The position numbers were made by a program, and so were the translations under genes. From Sipunculus nudus (lineage: Eukaryota > Annelida > Sipuncula > Golfingiida > Sipunculidae), in NCBI GenBank assembly GCA_026874595.1, contig CM049306.1, positions 27,397,519 through 27,461,518 of the forward strand: 64,000 bases of DNA. The letters run 5' to 3'. Positions 1-11,699 of the stretch are shown piece after piece. How positions within the stretch are numbered: the first letter of the stretch is position 1; each line of letters opens with the position of its first letter. The notes below the pieces were generated by a model. The model was not told the DNA's origin and did not search any database. It saw only the letters and a list, made by a program, of their open reading frames with translations.

Positions 1-461
1 ACCAGGAAAGCTGACTGAAATGGAATAAGTACGTTTTACAAGTCGCACCCCGACTTTGCAAGAAAATTCTTGTTTTTAGAATTCGATTTTCTAGTACAAG
101 TAGCAACTTCTGCTACGACTTTTACGGTACATCATTTTTCAATAAGATCAATGTGTTAACAGGCTCATGTGTGAATGTAAACACAAAGTTCATTGGATAT
201 GTGTGTCAATTTATCCTTTCATGCCCTACCTTCAGTAGGCCGCATCAGAATGAAATGACAACTGTTTAAATATTAATTTTGAACAACTCTTTTTCTGGCA
301 AAGGTACAAGATGTTTTATATGCCAAATTGGGACTAAGTAAGCCACATCATGACTTATAAACACTTACTTCAGCTGTATTTACACAGCACACTGTATACC
401 TACCTAGGTGACACCAGGACAGACAATGTTACATCGGGATACTTGTGACTTCTGTCTCTCC

Positions 462-530
462 TCATGGCATAGCTCAAATGGTAGAATGTCCTTGTTAGCC
501 ATGGATTATGTCTGAATACAAAAATTAAAA
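462..530 (+). repeat. Possible degenerate tRNA-like SINE head
   Basis: The stretch contains TAGCTCAAATGGTAGAATG, close to a tRNA A box. The expected B box downstream is badly degraded. It could be an old SINE head or chance. Confidence 0.25.
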
Positions 531-940
531 TATAATAGAAGGTCACTTCAAATATACAGTTATAAAAGTATCAGAGAGGACATACTTTCAATCAGTTAAA
601 CATTAATATGATTTAGAAATCTCTAATTTGTATAATGGTGCATTTCATCAGATTTCAAGGTGTACCATTTGTTGTCATTCTGCATGTTATATTTATTAAG
701 TTGCAAACATCAAATTCAAAACACTGGTTATAGTAACATGAATGTTATTACCTGCCTTAAATCACAATAAACAACTATACGAAATAAGGCAAAACGTATA
801 TAACATATCATCCATCTGGCACAAAGTCTACAAGATCACTATACATGAAAAACTTGAGCATAAAAAGTGGATCCATGATGGAGAGAATTATACAAAACAA
901 TAATTGTTAAGACTGTGTCTGTTCATGCAAGTGAACAAAT

Positions 941-995
941 CATTTTTATTTATTTATTTTTTTGGTGGAGGTTACCGCCTCCATGTTTTTTTATG
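941..995. repeat. ATTT run with GC hairpin
   Basis: A short (ATTT)n run is followed by an inverted repeat TGGAGG...CCTCCA with a 6-base loop, flanked by T runs. It resembles a repeat terminus and may be the tail side of the SINE that begins at 1342 on the minus strand. Function unknown. Confidence 0.3.
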
Positions 996-1129
996 CTACC
1001 TTAACTACATATAACTACTTCTGTAGAATTCTGTTCCGGTTTCAGACTATGTGACAGGGCAGTATCACACACTTCCTCTCATTTTATATCCTGGCATTAT
1101 CACAGCCAGATGACTATTGCACCTGCCTG

Positions 1130-1345
1130 CCCTGGGTGTGTAATCTCCCCCACTGCTGGGTCATACAATCAAAGAACCCCTGAAAGGCACACTTGTTTGT
1201 GAGTGAAACATAGCTGTTCGGCAAGGCCTTCCCATTAAGCCTGCAGTGCGCTCACCCTGGGTGGAGGCTGACCTCAGCTGAGGTTCGAACTCATGATATC
1301 CCGGCTTCGAGTCCTGCACTCTATCCCTGAGCCACAGAAGCCAGT
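1130..1345 (-). repeat. tRNA-derived SINE (minus strand)
   Basis: Read on the minus strand from 1342, the sequence opens with a tRNA-like head: an A-box-like TGGCTCAGGGATAGAGTGC and, about 35 bases later, a B-box-like GTTCGAACC. A GC-richer body of about 130 bases follows. These are the two internal RNA polymerase III promoter boxes of tRNA genes and tRNA-derived SINEs. The acceptor arms do not pair cleanly, so this is a SINE and not a working tRNA. The 84-residue open frame across it is incidental. Confidence 0.65.
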
Positions 1346-1937
1346 CATGTGAACAAGTTATGCTCACCTTAACAGTTATGGCGATTAAACATATGTGGGA
1401 TAGATGGTGTAGCAATACCTAAAACTGATAATGCTAGCTAGCTACATGTCATACTAGCACATAAGCTAGGAATTCTTAAAAACAAAATGTGTGAAAACAG
1501 GATTAAGACATGCTAATAAGGACTAAATTCAACAGCTGTATATAAAGACACAGGAATGACAAATGATAAAGTGATACCAGTTATTTTTATGCCTTTAATT
1601 GCTCCACAGGTACAACATAACACTAATTATGTTAGATGAGATTTCTTAACAAAGGAAACAGAAACTTGGATTTTTTAATAAAATCTAAAGAGTATTTAAG
1701 TACAAACTCATTCATTATTACGCAATAAAGTATGAAACAGTATATAGCATGATAAAACTACACCAAAAAGATTAATGTAAATTACTTTAAGGCCAGTAAT
1801 AAAATTCAACTGTGACCTAATCCTGTGGAGGGCAATAATTATGGATTGATTGAAAAAATTATTAAGGGCAGATGAAGACAGAGCCTTGACAAGTGTCATC
1901 CACCATGTAATAAATCACTAGCTGTCATGATACTTAC

Positions 1938-2011
1938 TGCTTTTTAGTGTCAACTCTAAAGATGTCATGTATTTGTTCGTAAGGGGTCTTGTCTTCCTGG
2001 TAGAATGATGC
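1938..2011 (-). CDS. Candidate coding exon D (74 nt), unknown gene
   Basis: On the minus strand the segment is preceded by an acceptor-like ATTATATTCCAG and followed by a strong donor, GTAAGT. Read in phase 0 it has no stop and gives 24 full codons with mixed, protein-like composition, starting ASFYQEDK and including TPYEQIHDIF, then 2 leftover bases. It is the last of four phase-compatible segments (11670-11446, 10328-10206, 3296-3183, this one). I do not recognise the family. The frame is short, so chance remains possible, but the pairing of good splice borders with a GC-richer, non-repeat stretch is the best exon signal in the left half. Confidence 0.4.
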
Positions 2012-2075
2012 CTGGAATATAATATAAACTTATAATTGCACTTATTGCATGTACTTAAAACCATACAGTGGTTTA

Positions 2076-2098
2076 TAACATAACATAACATAACATAC
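2076..2098. repeat. Short (ATAAC)n tract
   Basis: Four to five copies of a 5-base unit, ataac. No further structure. Confidence 0.7.
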
Positions 2099-2839
2099 AT
2101 GGTGGCCATATATTACATGGTCCTTTATAATAAGGTATTTATGCAGAGCTGATGATCTTTAAAACAAAAGGACATTAAAATAAAGAAACAAATATAACAA
2201 CAATCATGTTGAATGGTTCAGTTAAAATTTATCAGACAAATTTGATGAATTTAAATATATGACTACAACATCTTCTTACAACCAACAGATGTTGGATTTG
2301 ACAATTCTTCACTTTCTACATGACTGTCTATCTGTCATATTCATTTCTTTTTCATTACCAGAACTGTAACTGGTCACAAGTAAGTAATCAGAAATTGATT
2401 ATTTTGCCTGATTTATCCTTAATTGAGCTTCAAACTCCGTATAAACATTATATAAAAAAATCAAGGATCCCTCACTTGAGCCAGTGCAGCAAGAAATATA
2501 GTAAAGTGTATTTGTACATTTGTAATCAGTTTCATCAGGAGGAAGATGAGATACCATTGATAGGGTAAACAAAGGAAACCTGTAGGTGCATTTCTGTAAA
2601 GAGGTGAGCTCAGAGTGTAACTGGTGCACAACTGGTTCTGGATTTCTTGCCGGTGATAAGATAACCACCTCACCAAGTAAACATGACTTATATGTCAGGG
2701 TTGTATTATTAGGCCACAGTTCTCAGTAAGGTGACAACAACATACCACATACACCATAAAAACCCAATCAAAACAGTCTGCTGTAACATCAACCAGTGAG
2801 GTTGAATTTTTCTACTCCAGGTGGGTCTTTAAGAGGGGG

Positions 2840-3040
2840 TATGTTACGGGGTGACATAAAAGCGGACTGCACTGTCTCGCTAGTGAAGCTTGCTTTTCTA
2901 GCAAAGGGGTTGGATGCCAGACATGTGCGCCACCGACATGGGTTCGAATCCCGGATCGGCCAAGTATTTTCCCCTGAGCAATTTGTCTTTGTAACAACAT
3001 GTACAGGCATATCCAAATGCCCATCATAAAAACTGAGCAA
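2840..3040 (+). repeat. tRNA-derived SINE with intact B box
   Basis: Plus strand: A-box-like TAGCAAAGGGGTTGGA near 2899 and a perfect B box GGTTCGAATCC at 2941, followed by GGATCGGCCA. The head is continuous with an unrelated body running to about 3040. Spacing suits a Pol III promoter. The 5' arm does not match the 3' arm as in a functional tRNA, so SINE is preferred. It is not closely related to the other SINE heads seen here. Confidence 0.7.
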
Positions 3041-3182
3041 GCTACCAAGTTCTAAAGTAAGTTAAACATTTGGAAAAGACAAATAAGTAAAATCAATCTT
3101 AACAAGAAAATGTTGGAAAAAGTCTGTGCCGCACATAAACACAACCATATGAATGTTTCATTTTAATGAGGTCATGACCTAC

Positions 3183-3296
3183 CCGGCTGCTGGGCATGCA
3201 CGCGCAGCACCTTCCCATGAATGGTCGCCTCGACTGAAATGATTCTGGCTTGACAGAAGGCAGGGATTTGAATGAAGCCCACGGCGTAGCATCTAC
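3183..3296 (-). CDS. Candidate coding exon C (114 nt), unknown gene
   Basis: On the minus strand a pyrimidine-rich stretch ends in CATTACAG, and the segment ends at CCGG|GTAGGT. The length is exactly 38 codons. The phase-0 frame is open and includes PFMGRCCACMPSSR. A second frame (RCYAVGFIQIPAFCQ...) is also open, so the frame is not proven. GC content is clearly above the surrounding AT-rich DNA and I see no repeat copy elsewhere in the window. Joining to exon D leaves the frame open. No family recognised. Confidence 0.35.
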
Positions 3297-3299
3297 CTG

Positions 3300-4675
3300 T
3301 AATGATAAAGACTGATAGTGATGACAGCGGCCTTACAAACACTGAGGTGTCCAACAGTAACACTCATGAATATGCTGATTATAACTCTGTATCTGTTCAT
3401 CCATAATTACACAGTCCTAAGTACTAACAGATGCTCATTCATAAATTCAAATATCTGTCATCTGTTGGGTTAAATAAAGAAAGGGTTCTCAGGCACTTTT
3501 TTTCATAAATTGTGAGTGATTTCTTTTACTTTTTTACTATAAATTTTCTATAAAAATTTCATATGATCAGAGGATATTATGATAATCAGTTTTTGCTAAC
3601 AGGTAAAAGCACATCATAACAAAACAAAATTTTATTGAAATTTTACTTTATTTTCTTGAAAGAAATGTATGTTCAGTTTGAGCTCTAAATCTGTAATTTT
3701 CTACTGAAAATAACAAACAATTTTTTTCAATGACAGGAGTCAAAATTGACGCATGTAGTGCTTGAGAAACCAATTTTTTTGTGTCTAACAAAAGCTCATT
3801 TAGCTGAGTGATATCTTATGATATATGGTAATATGAACCATGACTTATCATTTTCTTTTATATTTTTTTTTTCTTTTGTAACACCAAGTTCTGTTCCTTC
3901 TCCACAATAATTACCCTATTATAATTAAACAACATGAACTGAAAGTACAACGTAAAGCAATGTTACAGGTGCCATCACCATCCAAATCTTGTGGACTCCA
4001 GCCTCTCTTGTAAGATGCTGAGGCTTATGAGAGGTGCAGGTCCACAAGGGAAATTAATGAATACTCTCTTTTCAGGTGCAGGTTTTTGGTTAGGGATCAC
4101 AATAACCAATTCATAATCACATCCATAGACTTTTGTTACCAGATTAATGCTGATCTTAATGTTCCATCAAATCTGACTGGACCTGAACCAGATAATGTCC
4201 ACTGATCATCCAAAACCATGACACTGGGCTTTATCCTGTTCAGTGGTTAGGACATGTAAGTACTGGTTCTGATTTTCCCATGAAATCCTTTCAGCAGTAT
4301 TTTTCTCTTTCCAACGGAGCCGTGGCCCTTTGGTGACACTGTCCACAGAATGAGGATAAAGATAACCATATGATAAGATTATCCTTAGTTCTTCAGAATG
4401 CTACATGCACAGGGCTAGGAATAATCCATATGTCGTTAAGACATTATCAAGAGTGAACCTCAAAAGCTAAGATTGTTTATGTATGGAAAGCAGAATGCAG
4501 ATAAAACTGGTATTGACAAAACAAATAAGGTGAAATTCCAGCATGTGTAATGTGTATCCAGCAAAACATATTGCTACATGTAACAATTTATTTGCTGGTT
4601 CAGTATGGTATCCAGGGGCAAACATATGAAACATGCATCTGCATGCCACATTCCGCATTTTGTACATCAAGCATT
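3300..4675. other. Non-coding, AT-rich, no element recognised
   Basis: AT-rich sequence with short A/T runs. Slightly GC-richer patches near 3970-4040 and 4300-4350 show no convincing exon borders or repeat copy. Confidence 0.5.
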
Positions 4676-4679
4676 TCAG

Positions 4680-4790
4680 CTTAAGGCTCTATGGGAATAT
4701 GTCATTTCGGCTTTGGGGTACTGATGGGGATTGAACAAGGGACTTTCAGCTTTAACATCCAATGCCTTAACCACAGGCTACATGATACCC
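4680..4790 (-). repeat. tRNA-like SINE, same family as 18045-18180
   Basis: The minus strand reads GTAGCCTGTGGTTAAGGC (A-box-like), then after about 30 bases GTTCAATCCC (B-box-like) and CATCAGTACC. The copy at 18.05 kb has the same order with about 75 percent identity by eye. Two copies in opposite orientation support a dispersed SINE family. Confidence 0.6.
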
Positions 4791-4969
4791 ATCTCTTCCC
4801 AGTGTTTTCTTTTCATCTTGTCATTCCATCTCTTTCCATCTATGGTCTGCTTCCCTGGCTTCATACCACGTATTCATGGTCTTCAACAGGCAGCTGGTTG
4901 TACTCTTTCAAGACAGCCTGTTTTTGATACCTGATGATCCTCTGACCTACTGACCAAACTAGCATTTAC

Positions 4970-5290
4970 AGGAATAAGTTGTGGATGGTGCACTGGACTT
5001 GTGACTGCAAGGTTGTTGGTCTGCATAATGTTCAGACTGTTTTCCATGCTTAGACTCCTAGACAAAGTCTTTACCACAAAGGTGTGCTCTCCCCACCAAG
5101 AAGTGAATGGGTACTGGTCAGGGGTGGCAGGCAAGTGAAGAACATAATAATATTAGTGGGTCATCTGCTCCCAGGGGGGCCAAGAAAAGATGCAAGAATG
5201 AACAGGCTCAAAAGTCAAGGAAGGCAAAGTGTAAGTCGGATGAGACTGATATTGTCGATGATATCAGACTATAAGCCCAACCTTTCCCTT
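4970..5290 (+). repeat. Dispersed repeat, partner of 23290-23640
   Basis: From about 5060 the sequence (CTAGACAAAGTCTTTACCAC ... GAACAGGCTCAAAAGTCAAGG ... GATATCAGACTATAAG) matches 23370-23620 in the same order and orientation. Upstream there is a tRNA-like stretch (GGTGCACTGGACTTGTGAC). It is probably a SINE or other short retroelement of roughly 300 bases. Confidence 0.6.
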
Positions 5291-5592
5291 TTTACTATTA
5301 TTAGGCAAGCATGGCAAATATCCTTGGAACAAATTGTTTTATGTTAGAGTTTTTTTCATGAAATCCTTGTTAGGAAATGGCCTCCAAAAGATGTAAACAA
5401 TCGTTTATACAACATTTGGGACAAATTTCAGGTGGCTGTTCAAGTGTACCTGGTATGTATTTTGTCCAACCTTGAACTGCACTACAGCAGATCACCAAGG
5501 AAACTGGAATGGTATATATGCTGGTTCAACATAGCACAATTAGCAGCAGCAAACTCTGCAAAAACTCCCTGACTTTCAGCTATTTTTCAAGG

Positions 5593-7703
5593 ACAAGGCC
5601 TACAGGCCTAATGCAAAACTGTGCATTGGGAAATACACCAGGTATAATGCTTCAATGCTGGACCATTACTTTTCATGTATATGAACAATGCAAGTACTTA
5701 ACAATTTGAATAAGAAACAATTACACAAACTCTGCTGAAATTCTGGCATGGGTGCACAGAACACTAAAAAAATTGTAGCTGGCACCACAAGTCTTGCATA
5801 CAATAAAGCTATCAGAGATATATACATATGCCCAATTTCAGACTGATATATCAAACCCCTCCTGAGAAAAACGCAGGGACACACACTGTGCAAAAGTCAT
5901 GGTAGGTGGCAACACCTGTCTTGTGAGCGAGAGAGCCATCAAAGACACATAGACAGGTCAAAATATTAGGCCAATACATCAAACTTACCTTGAGGCTGAT
6001 GCATGGGGCTGACCAGGTTTAGGTGAAAAAGGCTGTTGCCCCAAGTGAACTGTGACAAAATTGCTTGCTCAGGCTACTGCACTGAGTGAACTCATGACCT
6101 GCACCTGGCTAGACTGAGTGAACTTTTGACCTGTACCTGGCTGTACTGAGTGAACTCTTGACCTGTTGCATAATCTGACACAGTTGGCAGTCTGCCAAAG
6201 CTATAAATAGAATGCAGCTCTGCACTGAGTAAACTCCTGACCCATACCTGGCTGCACTGAGTGAACTCTTGACCTGTTGCTTAATCTGATACAGTTGGCA
6301 GTCTGCCAAAGGTATAAATAGATCCAGACTGACCTCTAGCCTGTTGCCAAATCTGAAATAGTAGCCACACCATTGCATAAGCTCATGCAGGGGCCCTGCC
6401 CTGAGGGGCTTGACACCCATGAAGTGATCACATGGTGCCCATGAGGTGTTCACATGTCACCCATGAGGTGATCACATGCCATGTGCTTGGCTGCACTGAT
6501 TGAACTCTGCCAAAAATCATTCTAGTAAACTTGAACAAAGGCCACCTAAGAATAATTTTTGTGCAATGTTACAGAAGATATAATTGAAATAATAATTTTG
6601 TTGAAGAACACTACTGCAGTCCTCAGTTTCAAAAAGACATAATAATGGCTATAAGACCAACTTAAGCTTTTCACAACACAACCAAAACTCAACAAACTCA
6701 GTATATTCTGATATGATTGAAAGAACCATGTCCTAGGATAATTCTTTTGAAAAATTGAACAATTCAACTTGACAGTTTCATCATTAAGCTGAAAGAGGCT
6801 AATATTAGAAGTTTTTTTGCCCATAAAAAACAGGTCAATGTAGGTGGCACCACAAAATCTGCAATTTCAAATATGAGTCATGTGACCAACATTTGCACAA
6901 TACCTGGTAATGCTAGCTTCTGTCATTTCTGAGAGTACTATGTCAGTATGCTTACTTGGCCAAATGACTGTTCAAATTTGTGTAACTCCACTAGAATTCA
7001 TCAAATGCAAACCATTTGAACAAACCTGAGAGGGCTTGCCTCTGGGATCATTTATGTAAAATATTGAACAATTTGGCTGGACCGTCTACAAGAAGCTTTT
7101 TCCCTATAAAATCTAAGTAAATGCAGATAGCAAAAAAATAAGCTGAATCCCACAAAATTTGATATGTGACAGATTATTGCATAAAATCTGGGAATGGTAG
7201 CTCCTGCTATTCCTGAGAAATTATGGATTAATGTACAGAAGACCAATGACCCCCGTACAAAAAAAGGTCATTTCAGGTGGCGCCACCAATACCTGAATTT
7301 CATATATGACTCATGTGACCAACACTGGCAAAAATTTGGTGATGATAGCTCCAGCCGTTTCTGAGACTGTCATTTTAGTACACTTTTTTGGACAGATGAC
7401 TAAGTTCAATTCCTGTAACTCGGCCAAAATTCACCAAACTTGAACAATTGGAACAAAATTGAGGGAGATGGTATAAAAGATTATTTCTGTGAAATACTAA
7501 ACAATTTGGCTTAAGTGTTTCGGAGGAGAAGATTTTTAAAGGTTTTTTTAGCTTTTTCTCTATAAAATTTAAGAAAATTTTCAGATGGCTAATTTTTTGC
7601 ATTAAATTTCATGATGCTAGCTCCAATCATTTTCAAAATAGCATGGGTTAACGTACAGAAGACAAACGCCGTCACACCATCGCATTAGCTCACAGGTTAA
7701 CTA
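5593..7703 (+). mobile_element. Composite tandem-monomer repeat element, copy A1
   Basis: The segment matches 20020-22590 along most of its length in the same order. It has a 5' palindromic start (AGGCCTACAGGCCT), a block built from repeats of ACTGAGTGAACTCTTGACCT (6075-6360), a short tandem of CCCATGAGGTGATCACATG units (6415-6480), and then units of about 140-180 bases including a GGTGGCGCCACC palindrome at 7276. It ends with CATCGCATTAGCTCACAGG. It encodes no protein. The layout suggests a non-autonomous Helitron/pearl-type element with a tandem core, or several nested copies. Confidence 0.6.
6075..6360. repeat. Tandem block of ACTGAGTGAACTC units
   Basis: Within copy A1 the phrase CACTGAGTGAACTCTTGACC recurs at least five times with 40-110 base spacing and intervening homologous text (CAGTTGGCAGTCTGCCAAAG twice). 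The same block is at 20610-21130. Confidence 0.7.
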
Positions 7704-8220
7704 AAAATTAATACAGATGCATATTGAATGCAAAATTGTAATATAGATACATCTCACTGATGACAAAATCTTGAATTAATTTGACTATGGATACCAATTA
7801 TTTATAATCCATGTACAGCCGTCTTTATATGCCCACAGAGAGCTGTATACCCGTGATTGTAAACATTGCCTGGCATGAGGAATATCTAAAAATCATAAAT
7901 CTACATTTTTTAAAAGCTTTTAAAAAACATTCTTGTCAATATTAACCATAGATAACCTGAAATCTAAATGTCTAGAGGCATGATGTAATAATTGCTGATA
8001 AACTGGTGCCAGTCTAGATGTATCTGCTTCACACAGCTAACATATATGGTAAAATGACTCAATTGAATCTTTATAATTCAGCCAAAATTCATTCTTTGGA
8101 ACCATAAAAGACAATTATTATAAGAATTATTCAGGGGATTATTCTTGTAAAATATTAAACAAATTGGCCTCAGCAGGGTCAGACAAAAAATTTTTTACAG
8201 GTTTATAACTCATATGGGAA
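7704..8220. other. AT-rich spacer between repeat copies, no gene
   Basis: Low-GC sequence between the end of copy A1 and the next run of monomers. No start or end signals seen. Confidence 0.45.
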
Positions 8221-9095
8221 AATACAGCAAAATGGCTAAGTTAAGCTTCCCATAACTCAGCCAAAAATCACTGAACCAAAACCATTTGAACAAACTTGAA
8301 TTATCAACATCTAAGGATAATTAATGTGTGAGATTTAAGAATTTGGCCCAGTGGTTTTTGAGGAGAAGATCTTTGTAGCCACTGAGCTAAAATGGGCTGT
8401 TACAGCATATGACTAAATTCAGCTTCCCATAACTCAGCCAAAAGTCACTGAACTGAGACCATTTGAACAAACTTCAGAAAGCACTACCCTAGGATCATTT
8501 CTGTGCGATATTAAACTATTTGGCCATATGGTTTCAGAGAAGAAGGTTTTGTAGCTGTCAGTATGATACCGGCACTGATGACCCCCGTACAAAAAAGGCC
8601 GATGCAGGTGGCGCCACCAATACCTCAATTTCAGATATGTCTCATGTGAACAACACTGGCATAAAATTTGGTGATGATAGCTCCAACCGTTTCTGAGATT
8701 GTAATTTTAGTATGCTTTTATGGACAGATGACTAAGTTCAACTTCCTCTAACTCGGCCAAAAATCACCGAACTTAAACCATTCAAACAAACTTGAGAAAG
8801 ATTAATCCCAGGAATCATTTCTGTGAAATATTGGACAATTTGGCTGAACCGTTTCGGAGGAGAAGATTTTTAAAGCTTTTTTAGCTTTTTCCGTATAAAA
8901 TCTAAGAAAATGCAGTTAGCCAAAAAATAAGCAAAATCCGATATAGTTTTTTAGATGACTAATTTTTTGCATAAAATTTCGTGATGCTACCTCTTGCCGT
9001 TTTCAAGATAGTATGGGTTAACGTACAGACGACAGACGACGGCCGATGGACGACGGACGACGCCACACCATCGCATAAGCTCACAGGTTCGCTAA
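8050..9095 (+). mobile_element. Composite tandem-monomer repeat, copy A2 (3' part)
   Basis: Units of about 177 bases (compare CTTCCCATAACTCAGCC at 8243 and again at 8420) lead into a GGTGGCGCCACC unit (8607) and the family's 3' end: a short GACGGAC-type run followed by CATCGCATAAGCTCACAGG and TTCGCTAA. It looks like a second, 5'-truncated copy next to A1. Confidence 0.55.
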
Positions 9096-10200
9096 TAAGA
9101 AAATAAAATCTGTTTTATGCTGATTTAAATAGAAATTTACCATGAATCCACCACACTAAAAGTGCATGATAACACACTGAAAAATATTAACAATTTTTCA
9201 CTAATTAATAAACATTTTACTATGTAGCACATAAAATATCTTATAAGTTACCAACATCTAGGCACTCCAAGGCAGCCTAAATTCACTTTAAATGCTGTAC
9301 AATTAGAAGTAATTTGACATTGCCAGTCTAATTTCTGTCTGACCGCCATATAGCAGACCACCAAGCACTTAAGCCTACTACACATCAATATTAACTATCT
9401 TGTGAACATGGTATTATCTGCTCCCTGGAAGGATGAGCAAATGCTGTCACTTCATGCATGCTGCTGATGTATTTATGAAGCTTAACTAGTGAGCATCCTT
9501 GGCAATCTGCTGAATCTATAAAAGTGTTATTTCAACAAAACAGCCAAGCTATCATCAGACATGCATTCATCAGCTCTGACTCCTCCCATCTCCCCCTTCA
9601 GACAGACACTTTTCTTATCTGATTGTGAATGTGAGCTTTCAGAATTACAATCCATGCATAATGCAATAGTTTACACTATCCCACATATTTATCAGGCAAA
9701 TCCTACATTGTCACTCTACAGCAGTCTATACAGACTATACCAAGTACTTATCAGTAATATCCCTTATCTGCATATTTACCGTTTCAAATCTTAACCTTAA
9801 CACTTTCCACATATAATGCATATTCTGTTCCTGTACAATAACCAGTTATTAGTTGTGTATTAGTTGTGGAAAAAAAATTAACTCTCAAACTAACATGAGG
9901 TAAAACAGATGTTCAAAATGTACAACGAATGATAATAAAAGAATTAACATTACAGCCATATATTCAAGCAACTTATCAACATACATTGCCTTATAGTATT
10001 GAACATGTACAAAACAAGCTGTGTGAGGAGTCCAATATCTGATCAGGACTCTGTTAAAATACTAGCAGAATTGTACCTAAGCAATCAGTTATTTTGCCAT
10101 TATAATGGACACAGTTGGGTTTTATTTACAAACTTTGTATGATGATTGTGCACAAGTAATGAGGCAGTGTTCACTAGTCCAATGCCAGAGGTGTTGGAGC
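9096..10200. other. Non-coding, nothing recognised
   Basis: AT-rich DNA. A 77-codon open frame at 9561-9794 has no splice support, start context or recognisable domain. Confidence 0.45.
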
Positions 10201-10205
10201 TTTAC

Positions 10206-10328
10206 CCAAGAATATCTGCCCTCATAATTTATATCCCATCTATCACATCTGCTGACTTCCAGATTTTGACTTGCAACAATCCAGGCTTCAGTCCATACCA
10301 AAGAACAATGGTAGGAATAGAAAACTGC
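10206..10328 (-). CDS. Candidate coding exon B (123 nt), unknown gene
   Basis: The minus-strand acceptor-like CTTCTTCACAG precedes the segment and GG|GTAAAG follows it. The length is 41 codons; phase 0 is open (AVFYSYHCSL ... EGRYSW). Phase 0 fits the candidate exons on either side. Another frame (QFSIPTIVLWYGLKPG...) is open for about 32 codons and then meets a stop just before the donor. Composition is closer to background than in exons A and C, so this is the weakest member of the set and could be skipped. Confidence 0.22.
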
Positions 10329-10786
10329 CTGTGAAGAAGGAATTAGCAAACTATGATGAGGCAATGGAAATATGAAAGATTACTCTAATGACAGTGCCAA
10401 GACATGACTTAATTGACAGAGATACTTTATCAGCAATTAGACCTTAAGCCCAAGGAACATTGTAGAACCATGCATGGATCAAAACAACAAATTATAGTAG
10501 AATATACACCTACACCAATGGCACTTGGCTTTTTTAAAGTTTTTCCATATTTTTTTTTTTCAAATTAAGGTTTAAATCAGAAAAAATTTCTGTATGGAGT
10601 CAAGTGTCCCTATGTGCAAGAAATAAGTTTTGAGAATTCAGGCTGGGCTGGGATTTCCCAGAAAAAAATTAAGTAAAACACAACAGTGCTTGCTTAGAAT
10701 TGGAATCATACAGAAAGCTGAGTAAATACAAGACATTTAGTAACATTAATGACAGTATGCAAACAACAGAAAAAGAAAACACCTGT

Positions 10787-11222
10787 GCAAAGATAAGAAA
10801 GCATGCAGCCATATGAAGGCAAAGATAAGAAAGCATGCAGCCATATGAAGGCAAAGATAAGAAAGCATGCAGCCATATAAAGGCAAAGATAAGAAAGCAT
10901 GCAGCCACATAAAGGCAAAAACATGAAAGCATGCAGCCATATAAAGGCAAAAAAAAAGAAAAGCATGCAGCCATATAAAGGCAAAGATAAGAATACATTC
11001 AGCCATATAAAGGCAAAGATATGAAAACATGCAGCCATATAAATGCAAAGATAAGAAAATGTGCAGCCATATAAAGGCAAAGATATGAAAACATGCAGCC
11101 ATATAAATGCAAAGATAAGAAAATGTGCAGCCATATAAAAGCAAAAACAAGAAAGCATGCAGCCATATAAAGGCAAAGACAAGAAAACATGCAGCCATGT
11201 AAAGGCAATGATGAAAACATGA
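10787..11222. repeat. 32-bp minisatellite, about 13 copies
   Basis: Unit of 32 bases containing GCAAAGATAAGAAAGCATGC followed by AGCCATATAAAG, repeated about 13 times with few substitutions and one A-run insertion near 10950. Because 32 is not a multiple of 3 and the unit has no stop in any minus-strand frame, the minus strand shows overlapping open frames of 185, 150 and 109 residues with a 32-residue period. These are repeat artefacts, not genes. Confidence 0.9.
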
Positions 11223-11445
11223 CTTTTCTGTTTATTTTTGGCAAAAGGGACACCAATAATCACTCAACAAAGATACAGTTATAGTCATGAGTCATCAACA
11301 AAAAGCAACAGCACAAAAGCATGGAACAGCTACAGTACTGAAACCAACACATCAGCACTGCATGCACCTTATGCCTCTAACTAAAAGTCAGTTCTTATGC
11401 AGGCCCAAGCAGAGACTACAGTAACAGTAGTCCTCCAGTAACTAC

Positions 11446-11670
11446 CTGGGAGTAAGTGGTGTTATTTTTCTTGTGCCTGCTTTTAGTTCTCCTGAATGGG
11501 GGTGGTCTGATGCTGTCTCCAAACTTCTCCCTCCAGGCCTCTTTTCCAGTGCTCGCTTGTCTCGAGTAAAGCCCCTTTGTTCCTAACTGACTGGGGGAAA
11601 CCCCCGGTGCTGGAGTCCTTGATTCCCACCTTTCATATACTGGTTGCATATTCTGCAACACCTCTGCCAT
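11446..11670 (-). CDS. Candidate first coding exon A (75 codons), unknown gene
   Basis: On the minus strand an ATG at 11670 sits in an ideal start context (ACCATGG) with an in-frame stop just upstream, after possible acceptors (TTATTCCAG or CATTATAG). The frame stays open for 75 codons to CAG|GTAGTT, ending in phase 0. The product begins MAEVLQNMQPVYERWE, is rich in Ser, Pro, Lys and Arg, and has a basic stretch RRTKSRHKKNN near its end. GC content is well above the flanks. No domain recognised. It could be the start of a four-exon gene reading toward lower coordinates, or a transposon-derived ORF. Confidence 0.35.
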
Positions 11671-11699
11671 GGTGTTCTATAATGGCCCTGGAATAATAG

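Noticed and set aside
2881-2960. Functional tRNA gene
   Set aside because: A and B boxes are present but the acceptor and other arms do not form a cloverleaf; it continues into a SINE body.
10669-11263. Overlapping minus-strand ORFs up to 185 residues
   Set aside because: They are translations of the 32-bp minisatellite in three frames; no start context or non-repeat coding sequence.
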